Below are positions 33,714 to 40,551 of a stretch of DNA of 64,000 nucleotides, in pieces. The DNA is from Treponema_I sp045631425 (GTDB lineage Bacteria > Spirochaetota > Spirochaetia > Treponematales > Treponemataceae): positions 55,324-119,323 of the forward strand of contig JAZQUR010000085.1 in NCBI GenBank assembly GCA_045631425.1. Reading direction: 5' to 3'. The position numbers and the translations under genes were made by a program. Each line of letters begins with the position of its first letter. Position 1 is the first letter of the stretch. The notes beneath the pieces were generated by a model, which worked only from the letters and a program-made list of their open reading frames with translations, was not told the origin of the DNA and ran no database searches.

Positions 33714-34325
33714 ATGAATGTAGATAAACCAATGAAAATGAATAAGCAAGGAATGTTGCAACTTAGAGATTTGTCTTTAGCTCCATACATCCAACTTTCA
33801 ACTGAATTAATCGGGAAATCTCGCCACGCTGGTGGAAATATGTTTCGCCACCAAATTGATACAATGGGGATTTTGATTGACTACGGATATCTTGATTCTG
33901 TGCTGTTAAAAGCTTCTATTATTCACGACGTAGTTGAAGATGTTCCTGGATTTGATGTTCAGCGAATTTTGGATATTGGTGGTGATGCTGCTGAAGTTTT
34001 AGAGCTTGTACGGGAAGTTACAAGAAAGCCTGAAGTTAAAAAGCCTGACTATCTAAAAAATATCATAGATAATGGCTCTGAAAAAGCAAAAATCCTAAAA
34101 TGCGCAGACCGTATCAGTAATATGATAAGTTTGGGATTTGTTACAGATCCAGCTTTTATTCATAGATATTGTGATGAAACTGAATTTTTTATCTTTCCAA
34201 TCGCTCTTGAAGTTGATTACAATATGTATCAGGAGCTGATTTCTCTTGTTATCACTCGTCGTCGTTATCTTGAGGAATGCGGATATTTTGACAAATTGCG
34301 AAAAGAAATTGATGATAGAAGATAA
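33714..34325 (+). CDS. HD-domain hydrolase resembling the SpoT/RelA hydrolase domain
   Basis: 203 residues, a stand-alone HD domain. The pattern is SRHAGGNMFRHQIDTMGILIDYG, then SIIHDVVEDVPGF (the HD motif followed by the ED pair of Rel hydrolase domains), then LKCADRISNMISLGF carrying the distal Asp. No synthetase, TGS or ACT domain follows. It could be a small alarmone hydrolase or a more general HD phosphohydrolase. AAGGA precedes the ATG. The neighbours are ribosome-related genes, which fits a nucleotide second-messenger role but does not prove it. Confidence 0.8.
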   Translation: MNVDKPMKMNKQGMLQLRDLSLAPYIQLSTELIGKSRHAGGNMFRHQIDTMGILIDYGYLDSVLLKASIIHDVVEDVPGFDVQRILDIGGDAAEVLELVREVTRKPEVKKPDYLKNIIDNGSEKAKILKCADRISNMISLGFVTDPAFIHRYCDETEFFIFPIALEVDYNMYQELISLVITRRRYLEECGYFDKLRKEIDDRR

Positions 34326-34411
34326 TCTTTTTCTTTGGGGTTTTTAAGGGGAAGGATGTATAAACTTCTATAAATATAGGATAAAAAATCAATATTTATT
34401 TATTAACTTTT

Positions 34412-34490
34412 CCCCTTAGGTGGTGGGGTAGCGTAAAAGTTTTGAGCGTAGCGAAAAGCTTTGAAGCGAGGGGCGGTCGCCGCCCCCTTT
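34412..34490. repeat. Hairpin cluster between HD gene and rplU
   Basis: Three inverted repeats in a row: CCCC/GGGG (34412-34428), AAAGTTTT/AAAAGCTTT with loop GAGCGTAGCG (34436-34462), and GGGGCGG/CCGCCCC with loop TCG (34470-34486) followed by C and TTTT. The last is very GC-rich for this genome and may terminate the HD transcript. Confidence 0.55.
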
Positions 34491-34545
34491 TGCAAAAAAT
34501 TGTGTTAAATTCTTTTATCACTTTGAATAAGTTTTGTGTAATCCC

Positions 34546-34574
34546 TTGACCTTATTTGCGAAAATTTGTAAAAT
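34546..34574 (+). promoter_or_regulatory. Promoter of rplU operon
   Basis: TTGACC (34546-34551), 17-bp spacer, TAAAAT (34569-34574). Confidence 0.65.
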
Positions 34575-34580
34575 GGTACA

Positions 34581-34673
34581 AAATAGTAAGTATAGATTTT
34601 CTTGAGTCCCCGTTTTTCAAGGAAGTCCTTAGACTGTATGGATACAGTTAGTATATTTAAGTAGAGGTGTAAG
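34581..34673 (+). promoter_or_regulatory. Candidate ribosomal-protein leader upstream of rplU
   Basis: About 93 nt of untranslated RNA with two stems: 34598-34605 with 34617-34624 (8 bp, one wobble) and ACTGTA/TACAGT at 34633-34648 (6 bp, loop TGGA). Its position matches L21 leaders that autoregulate the rplU-rpmA operon in other bacteria. I cannot show it matches a described motif. Confidence 0.4.
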
Positions 34674-35027
34674 ATGTACGCACTTGTTGAGTATAAGGGC
34701 AAACAGTATAAAGCTGAAAAAGATGCTCTAATTGCGGTTGATAAAATCGATCTTGAAGAAGGTAAAACACTAGAAATTGATACTGTTCTTCTTTTAAATG
34801 ATGGAAAAAAGGTAAGCGTAGGTGCTCCTTATGTTAAGGGTGCTAAAGTTACTGCTGTTGTAGAAAACACATTCAAAGATGACAAAGTAATTGTTTTCAA
34901 ATACAAGAGCAAAAAAGACTACCACCGTACAATTGGTCATCGCCAACAATATACAAATATCCGCATTAAGGATATTAAAGTGGCAAAAGCTAAAGAAGCT
35001 GCTCCTGCAGAAAACGCAGAAGCATAA
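34674..35027 (+). CDS. rplU: 50S ribosomal protein L21
   Basis: 117 residues, primary 23S rRNA-binding protein. The N-terminus MYALVEYKGKQYKAEKDALIAVDKI and the basic stretch VFKYKSKKDYHRTIGHRQQYTNIRI, which contains the L21 signature, identify it. The C-terminus has an Ala/Glu tail. AGAGGTG precedes the ATG. It is first in the conserved rplU-prp-rpmA-obgE cluster, with a promoter and a structured leader of about 90 nt in front. Confidence 0.97.
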   Translation: MYALVEYKGKQYKAEKDALIAVDKIDLEEGKTLEIDTVLLLNDGKKVSVGAPYVKGAKVTAVVENTFKDDKVIVFKYKSKKDYHRTIGHRQQYTNIRIKDIKVAKAKEAAPAENAEA

Positions 35028-35042
35028 TCACACGAGGTAGAT

Positions 35043-35375
35043 GTGATACAGGTTCGGATTGTTCGGTCAAAAAACGGAATGCTTCGTTCCTGTGAAGCCA
35101 AAGGTCATGCAGGTTTTGATAAGAAAGGTTTTGATATTGTGTGTGCTGCTGTTTCTTCGATACTACGCACAGTATTAGCTCTTTTGGAAAAAACACCTAC
35201 TGTAAGTCTTTTGGTAAATACACCTGAACCTGGAAATCTTTTCTTCTGTGTTCAGGATTATGATAAAGCGGATAACGCTTTATTGATACATTGTGGTGAC
35301 TTTTTGAAACAAGGTTTGGGCTTGCTTCAAGATGAATATCCTGAACATGTATCGTTGAAGGAAAAAACTGAATAA
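35043..35375 (+). CDS. prp: Ribosomal-processing cysteine protease Prp family
   Basis: 110 residues of the Prp (YsxB) family. The catalytic His and Cys are in the signature KGHAGFDKKGFDIVCAAVSSI (His22 and Cys34 by count). In Firmicutes Prp removes an N-terminal extension from L27. Here the adjacent L27 begins MARKRGGSGA with no extension, so the usual substrate site is missing. The gene lies 15 bp after rplU and 21 bp before rpmA. The start is GTG or the ORF's first Met codon at 35043, with GAGGTAGATG as Shine-Dalgarno. Confidence 0.9.
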   Translation: MIQVRIVRSKNGMLRSCEAKGHAGFDKKGFDIVCAAVSSILRTVLALLEKTPTVSLLVNTPEPGNLFFCVQDYDKADNALLIHCGDFLKQGLGLLQDEYPEHVSLKEKTE

Positions 35376-35396
35376 CAGGTTGCGGAGGCATATAAA

Positions 35397-35654
35397 ATGG
35401 CACGTAAAAGAGGCGGAAGCGGCGCAAAAAACGGTCGTGATTCTAATCCTAAATATTTAGGCGTAAAAGCTTTCGGTGGAGAATTAGTTTCTGCTGGTTC
35501 TATCTTAGTTCGTCAGAGAGGAACAAAAATCCATCCGGGTAACAATGTTGGAAAAGGTAAAGATGATACACTTTTCGCAACAGAAACTGGAAAAGTTGTT
35601 TACCATGAACGCAAAGGAAGAAAATTAGCTTCTATCGAACCAATCGAGGCTTAA
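35397..35654 (+). CDS. rpmA: 50S ribosomal protein L27
   Basis: 85 residues near the peptidyl-transferase centre. Motifs are MARKRGGSGAKNGRDSNPKYLGVKAFGG, RQRGTKIHPGNNVGKGKDDTLFA and VVYHERKGRKL. There is no N-terminal LQxFA-type extension and an in-frame stop lies 27 bases upstream, so this is the unprocessed-type L27. GCGGAGG precedes the ATG. Confidence 0.98.
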   Translation: MARKRGGSGAKNGRDSNPKYLGVKAFGGELVSAGSILVRQRGTKIHPGNNVGKGKDDTLFATETGKVVYHERKGRKLASIEPIEA

Positions 35655-35676
35655 TTTTTTCTATGATTGCAATATG

Positions 35677-35726
35677 TACCCGGTAAAAAGCGTAAATTTA
35701 CTATGCTTTGCCGGGTATTTTTTTTG
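35677..35726 (+). terminator. Terminator after rpmA
   Basis: TACCCGG pairs with CCGGGTA, extended inside by AAAGC/GCTTT, followed by T8. Confidence 0.9.
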
Positions 35727-35766
35727 TTTTTGGTTTTTTATTGTACAATATTTTACAAGGTGACAA

Positions 35767-36873
35767 ATGATACAATTTGCTGATGAAGCTCGTATAGAAG
35801 TAAGTTCTGGAAAAGGTGGTAATGGCTGTATTGCTTTTAGACGAGAAAAATATGTTCCTAATGGTGGTCCTGCTGGTGGCGATGGTGGTCGCGGTGGTGA
35901 CGTTATTTTTGTTTGTAAGCGAAATTTAAGAACTTTGGCTCATTTACGCCACAAAACTGTTTATCGCGCAAAAAATGGTGGCGATGGTTCTGGTGGAAAT
36001 AGATACGGAAAAGATGGTGAAGATATTATTATTCCTTTACCACCTGGAACAACAGTTCGTGATTATGAAACTAATGAATTGATTTGTGAATTTACTACTG
36101 AAAGCGAAAATTCTGAATTTAAGTTTTTGGAAGGTGGTAAAGGTGGTTGGGGTAATATGCACTTCAAAACATCTACAAATCAAGCTCCAAAATATGCTCA
36201 CGCTGGAAAACCTGGTGAAACACGAAAATTGCGTGTAGAACTTAGTGTTATGGCTGATGTTGGTCTTGTTGGTTTTCCAAATGCTGGTAAATCTTCTTTG
36301 TTAGACTATTTTACTAATGCTCGTCCAAAAATTGCTCCATATCCATTTACAACAAAAATCCCTAATCTTGGGGTTTTGCGTGTTGATGATGAGCAAGATA
36401 TTATCATTGCGGATATTCCGGGGATTATCGAAGGTGCTTCTGAAGGCGCTGGGCTTGGTATTCGCTTTTTGAAGCATATTTCTCGTACTATGGCTCTTAT
36501 CTTTATGATTGACTGTAGCGATGAAAATGCTTTGACAGCTTTTAACACATTGCGTGATGAGCTTAAATCTTTTAACGAAGATTTAGCATCAAAGCCTCGT
36601 ATTGTTCTTTTGAACAAAATGGATATTGAAGGTGCTCCTGAAGTTGCAGAAGAAATCAAGAGTAATCTAAAAGATGAAATCGTTATTCCTATTTCTGTTC
36701 AACAGCGTTATGGCTTAGATAGAGCAAAAAAAGAGATCCAAAATCTTGTAGCTGATGTTTTTGCTATTAAAACAGAAGAAGAAGTTAGTTCTGAGCCAAA
36801 AATCAGTGAATTTATGAAAAATCGCGCTGACTGTGATGATGAAGGAACTCAGTACCCAGGAAGTGAAATGTGA
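35767..36873 (+). CDS. obgE: GTPase Obg
   Basis: 368-residue ribosome-assembly and stress GTPase. The Gly-rich OBG domain is clear (GGNGCIAFRREKYVPNGGPAGGDGGRGGDVIF, DGSGGNRYGKDGEDI). The G domain has G1 GFPNAGKSS, switch TTKIPNLG, G3 ADIPGII, G4 LNKMD and G5 ISVQ. The C-terminal extension is short and acidic with no full OCT domain. AAGGTG precedes the ATG. The stop overlaps the start of nadD. Confidence 0.97.
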   Translation: MIQFADEARIEVSSGKGGNGCIAFRREKYVPNGGPAGGDGGRGGDVIFVCKRNLRTLAHLRHKTVYRAKNGGDGSGGNRYGKDGEDIIIPLPPGTTVRDYETNELICEFTTESENSEFKFLEGGKGGWGNMHFKTSTNQAPKYAHAGKPGETRKLRVELSVMADVGLVGFPNAGKSSLLDYFTNARPKIAPYPFTTKIPNLGVLRVDDEQDIIIADIPGIIEGASEGAGLGIRFLKHISRTMALIFMIDCSDENALTAFNTLRDELKSFNEDLASKPRIVLLNKMDIEGAPEVAEEIKSNLKDEIVIPISVQQRYGLDRAKKEIQNLVADVFAIKTEEEVSSEPKISEFMKNRADCDDEGTQYPGSEM

Positions 36874-37463
36874 AAATAGCCTGTTTTGGTGGTAGTTTTA
36901 ATCCTGTTCATATTGGGCATGTAAAACTTGTTGAAGCAATTTATAAGGCTGGATTTGATAAGGTGATTGTTATTCCAGCTTTTCATTCTCCTTTTAAGGA
37001 AGCTATCAAAAATACAACCGACCAAGACAGGTTAAATATGCTTGAATTAGCATTTAAAAATCATTCTTATGTGGATATTGAAACTTGCGAACTTCAACGG
37101 GGTGGAATTTCATATACTTATGATACAATAAAATATCTTGAAGAAAAATTAAAATCTCAAGGCATTGAATTTGGTAAGCTTTCTCTTGTGATTGGGTCTG
37201 ATTTGATTCAGGGCTTTGAGAGATGGAAAAATGCAGAAGAACTTGCTTCCATGGTGAATATTATTCTTGCGAAACGTCCTTTGGAAAATGTAAATTTTGC
37301 GGATTTGAAGTTTTTGTACTCTCATCAAGAAATTGATAATGATTTGTTTGATATTTCTTCTAGTATGATAAGAAAAAGAATACAAAATCGGGAATCTGTA
37401 GTAGAATTATTACCAGAGGATGTTTTAAATTATATAGAAGAGCGAGGATTGTATTATGGATAA
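36870..37463 (+). CDS. nadD: Nicotinate-nucleotide adenylyltransferase
   Basis: 197-residue NAD biosynthesis enzyme that makes deamido-NAD from NaMN and ATP. The nucleotidyltransferase motif is FGGSFNPVHIGHVKL and the C-terminal ISSTxIR-type motif appears as ISSSMIRKRI. Its start is the GTG at 36870 in the ATGTGAAAATAGC overlap with obgE. It overlaps yqeK by 8 bp. This order (obgE-nadD-yqeK-lcp-rsfS) is common in bacteria. Confidence 0.95.
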   Translation: MKIACFGGSFNPVHIGHVKLVEAIYKAGFDKVIVIPAFHSPFKEAIKNTTDQDRLNMLELAFKNHSYVDIETCELQRGGISYTYDTIKYLEEKLKSQGIEFGKLSLVIGSDLIQGFERWKNAEELASMVNIILAKRPLENVNFADLKFLYSHQEIDNDLFDISSSMIRKRIQNRESVVELLPEDVLNYIEERGLYYG

Positions 37464-38034
37464 AATTGAAGAAATGATTTCTCTTATGCATAAAGAGGTG
37501 AAATCCTTGGTGAAGCCTTCTAGGTATAAGCATTCTGTGAGTACTGCAGAAATGGCTGAACGTATGTGTCTTGAATATGATGAAAATCCTCGCCTTGGAT
37601 ATTTAGCTGGGTTAGTTCATGATATTTGCAAGGATTTTGATTCTAAGCGACTTTTATCTCTTGCAAAACAAGATGGTAATCCGATTTCTGATATTGAAAT
37701 GGATAAGAAGTCTTTGTTACATGGCCGTGCTGCTAGTGTTTTTTTGCAGACAGAGTATGGAATCTATAATCGAAAGTTGCTAGAGGCGGTTAGAAATCAT
37801 ACTTTTGGAGCACCTGGGATGAGTAATCTTGGGAAGATTCTTTATGCAGCCGATAAAATTGAGCCAACAAGGCCTCATGTTTCAAAAGAAAGGATAGAAT
37901 CACTTTTTGAAAAGGATTTGGATGATTTTGTGCTTGATGTTTTGGAGGAAGCTCTAGAATATGAACATTCTATGGGGCATTCTTTGGCTCCTATAACTGA
38001 AAAATTTTTATTATCCTTACTTAAAGGAGTATAG
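37456..38034 (+). CDS. yqeK: YqeK family HD phosphohydrolase (Ap4A hydrolase)
   Basis: 192 residues. HD-domain metal ligands are in RYKHSVSTAEMAERM, AGLVHDICKD and LHGRAASVF/VRNHTFG, ending with LYAADKIEP. Characterised YqeK enzymes cleave diadenosine tetraphosphate symmetrically to ADP. Overlap with nadD implies coupling. The four-hairpin leader repeat begins at its stop codon. Confidence 0.93.
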   Translation: MDKIEEMISLMHKEVKSLVKPSRYKHSVSTAEMAERMCLEYDENPRLGYLAGLVHDICKDFDSKRLLSLAKQDGNPISDIEMDKKSLLHGRAASVFLQTEYGIYNRKLLEAVRNHTFGAPGMSNLGKILYAADKIEPTRPHVSKERIESLFEKDLDDFVLDVLEEALEYEHSMGHSLAPITEKFLLSLLKGV

Positions 38035-38165
38035 GAAAACGCTTCTCCTAAAATAGCGTCGAAGCATTTTCCCCTAAAGTTTGCTTTACAAACTTTTATA
38101 TATAATGCTGTTTCTCACTGTGTTGCGAAACAGCGTAAAAAATCAAATCGGAAATTGACATTTCC
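38034..38165 (+). repeat. Four-hairpin leader element, copy B (upstream of lcp)
   Basis: Four hairpins in the same order as copy A: 38034-38072 (GCTTC/GAAGC core, extended to 12 bp with one mismatch), 38077-38095 (AAGTTTG/CAAACTT), 38107-38134 (GCTGTTTC/GAAACAGC) and 38150-38165 (GGAAAT/ATTTCC). Several differences from copy A are compensatory: outer stem 1 changes A-T, A-T, T-A to G-C, G-C, A-T, and the last pair of stem 3 changes T-A to C-G. It ends 29 nt before the lcp ATG. Confidence 0.75.
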
Positions 38166-38194
38166 TCATTGATTTTTTAAAGGAGTAATCTTGA

Positions 38195-39388
38195 ATGAGT
38201 TCAAAAAGTTATACAAATAAAGGTTCTGTGTTTTTAGTAATTATCTTAATGATTTTGGCAGTGACTGCGGTTGTGATGATTTTTGCACTTCAAACAGATA
38301 CTGTTGGAGATATGCTAAAAAACGACGAGTTGGTAAAAGTCCTAATCGTTTTGGAGAAGGATGGAGAGCCAATTTGTACCGACGTTTTGATTTATTATCC
38401 TGTTTCTAGACGTGGAGCCCTTTTTGATATTCCGGGGAATACTGGGGCGATTTACAGTTCTATTGGGCGAACTGATAGAATTGATCAGGTTTATGTTGAA
38501 AAGGGGATAGAAGTATATAAAACAGAAATCCAAAAGTTGACAGGAACTTCAATTCCTTTTACTTTGGAAATTAGTCTTGATGATTTTTCTGTTTTGACAG
38601 ATTTGCTTGGTGGTTTACGAGTTTTTGTTCCTTCTGCAGTAGATTATACAAATGAAGATAATCAGCGGATTTTGCTTCCATCTGGTGCTTTAACTCTTGA
38701 TGGCGATAAAATTGTGGATTATCTAACATATTCTTTGCCAGAAGATACAAATTCTGATATTCAAGATAGAAAACAAAGTGCTGTTGTTGCCTTTTTTTCT
38801 GCTATTACCCAAAATAAAACAACAATTTTCAATAAGAAAGTTTTTCCCTTTTTTGGTCAACGTATAAAATCAAATGTTGATGAAGAAGGTTTGTATAAAC
38901 TGTTGTCTGAGATTTCCGCTATCGATGCTGAGCGGTTAATGCCTCAGACTGTGCTTGGTGCATCTAGGGTTGTTGAAGGAAAGACATTGCTTTTCCCATA
39001 TTATGATGGACAACTTATAAAAGATGTTTTCAAGCAGACTACAACTGCTTTGGTTTCTGCTTCTGGGCAGGTTGCAAGTCGTGTATATGTTCTGGAAATT
39101 CAAAACGGAACCACTGTACAAGGTTTGGCTAAAAACACAGCTGCAATCTTGCAGGGAGCTGGATATGATGTGTTAAGTACAATTAATGCTGAATCAAATG
39201 ATATTGAATCAACAATGATTATTGACCACATTGGAAATGAAACTGAAGCAAAGGTATTGGCAGATTTTATTCTTTGTGAAAATATTGTCACAGATGAAAT
39301 AAAAGCTGATGATGAATTGGAAGCTGACTCTTTAGTAGACTTTACAATTATTCTTGGAAAAGATTTTGATGGACGGTACGTAAGATGA
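38195..39388 (+). CDS. LytR-CpsA-Psr (LCP) family protein with LytR_C domain
   Basis: 397 residues: an N-terminal membrane anchor (VFLVIILMILAVTAVVMIFAL), an extracytoplasmic LCP domain (TDVLIYYPVSRRGALFDIPGNTG, SIGRTDRIDQVYVEKG, ISLDDFSVLTDLLGGLRVFVP, DIQDRKQSAVVAFF) and a C-terminal LytR_C domain (RVYVLEIQNGTTVQGLAKNTAAIL onward). LCP enzymes ligate glycopolymers to peptidoglycan in Gram-positives; the polymer used in a spirochaete is unknown. AAGGAG precedes ATG 38195. Its leader is copy B of the hairpin element. The rsfS start overlaps its stop. Confidence 0.88.
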   Translation: MSSKSYTNKGSVFLVIILMILAVTAVVMIFALQTDTVGDMLKNDELVKVLIVLEKDGEPICTDVLIYYPVSRRGALFDIPGNTGAIYSSIGRTDRIDQVYVEKGIEVYKTEIQKLTGTSIPFTLEISLDDFSVLTDLLGGLRVFVPSAVDYTNEDNQRILLPSGALTLDGDKIVDYLTYSLPEDTNSDIQDRKQSAVVAFFSAITQNKTTIFNKKVFPFFGQRIKSNVDEEGLYKLLSEISAIDAERLMPQTVLGASRVVEGKTLLFPYYDGQLIKDVFKQTTTALVSASGQVASRVYVLEIQNGTTVQGLAKNTAAILQGAGYDVLSTINAESNDIESTMIIDHIGNETEAKVLADFILCENIVTDEIKADDELEADSLVDFTIILGKDFDGRYVR

Positions 39389-39729
39389 AAACAGTAAAAG
39401 AAAAAGCACTAGAAATCGCACAAATTATGCAGGATCTAAAAGGTGAAAATGTAACAGTTTTAGATGTTTCAAGATTAAACAGTTGGACAGATTTTTTTAT
39501 CATTGTAACTGTAAACAGTTCAACACATAGTTCTGGTTTGAAAAAACAAATTAAGGATTATGTAAAAGAAAATGATATGGAAATTACTGTTCCAAATAAA
39601 AAAATTCCTGATGGTGATGACTGGAGTCTAGTTGATATTGGACCAGTTGTAGTTCATTTGATGACAGAAGAAGCTCGTAATTTCTATGATTTGGAAAAAT
39701 TGTGGCAAGCGGGCGAAAAATTAATGTAA
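39385..39729 (+). CDS. rsfS: Ribosome silencing factor RsfS
   Basis: 114 residues (Iojap/RsfS). It binds L14 and blocks subunit joining under starvation. Motifs: VTVLDVSRLNSWTDFFIIVTVNSSTHSSGLKKQI and WSLVDIGPVVVHLMTEEARNFYDLEKLW. It overlaps the lcp stop (ATGA) and ends the operon. Confidence 0.95.
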   Translation: MKTVKEKALEIAQIMQDLKGENVTVLDVSRLNSWTDFFIIVTVNSSTHSSGLKKQIKDYVKENDMEITVPNKKIPDGDDWSLVDIGPVVVHLMTEEARNFYDLEKLWQAGEKLM

Positions 39730-39751
39730 TTTTTCTTAAAAACTGAATAAA

Positions 39752-39799
39752 GGTGAGTTAAGGGCTGAAATAAAGGTCGTTGACTCACCATTTTTTTTT
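39752..39799 (+). terminator. rsfS terminator
   Basis: GGTGAGT pairs with ACTCACC, extended imperfectly inward, followed by T9. Confidence 0.85.
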
Positions 39800-39816
39800 G
39801 TTTTGGGCAAAAAAAA

Positions 39817-39852
39817 GACTATTTAGTTAGCAAACAAACTAACTAGATAGTC
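39817..39852. terminator. Terminator of convergent acidic-protein gene
   Basis: GACTATTTAGTTAG pairs with CTAACTAGATAGTC (14 bp, one G-T). On the minus strand it is followed by a T-run, so it probably ends the acidic-protein message. Confidence 0.8.
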
Positions 39853-39893
39853 ACTGTTGAAAATGTTAGAGATTTCCGTTATTTGTTGATTGA

Positions 39894-40154
39894 TTAGTTA
39901 AAATCATCAAAGTCTTCTAATTCGTCGTCACCGTCGTCGAATCCGAAATCATCCTCATCATCTTCAAAATCGTCTAGATCATCATCAAAATCTTCATCCA
40001 TGTAATCATCATCGTCGAAATCATCAAATGAATCATCTTCGTAGTCGTCATCGTCGTCATATCTTGAGCTGTTTGAGCCGTCGAATCCGTCATCAAAATC
40101 AAATCCATACTCTGTCATAGATGAGTATTCTAATAAGTCACTGTCATTGAACAT
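39894..40154 (-). CDS. Extremely acidic Asp-rich small protein
   Basis: 86 residues of which I count 37 Asp and 8 Glu, with one basic residue (Arg31). Phe or Tyr recurs every few positions in runs such as DDFDDDDYMDEDFDDDLDD. There is no signal or membrane helix. AAGGAAG lies before the ATG, and TTGACT/TATGGT boxes about 45 bp further up look like a promoter, so it is probably a real gene. The composition suggests a disordered polyanion: a DNA mimic, basic-protein chaperone or cation buffer. I know no function. Convergent with rsfS. Confidence 0.75.
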   Translation of the reverse strand: MFNDSDLLEYSSMTEYGFDFDDGFDGSNSSRYDDDDDYEDDSFDDFDDDDYMDEDFDDDLDDFEDDEDDFGFDDGDDELEDFDDFN

Positions 40155-40551
40155 TTGTCACTTCCTTGAGCATTAGCTTATACCTAAACCATAAAATAGA
40201 CATAAGTTTTAGTCAACGGGATTTTGAAAAAATTTTGATAAAATTTTGCAAATTAGTGCCAAATTTTGGGATATTAGTAAAAAGATGTATACATTTGCGA
40301 AAAACAGTATAATTTTCAATAATTATTCTGAAATTTGGTGATTATTCTAATTATTAGGGAAATTAGTTTTTTCGGTTGGGTTTTGGGGCAATTTTAAGGT
40401 ATTTAAAAGATGTATTAATTACTATATTTCATCAAAAATAACTATATTAGCTTTATCATTTTACTTTAGGGAAAAGTTTTTTTAGAATGTATATGTATTT
40501 AAACACTATTTTTTTCAATGACCATAAATGACCATATCAGGAGGAGGATAT
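40155..40551. other. AT-rich intergenic region between divergent genes
   Basis: About 400 bp, very AT-rich, no ORF that I would support. The left end holds the predicted promoter of the acidic gene. Immediately before the GPH symporter Shine-Dalgarno are two tandem copies of AATGACCATA (40517-40526 and 40527-40536), a candidate regulator or RNA-binding site. Confidence 0.5.
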
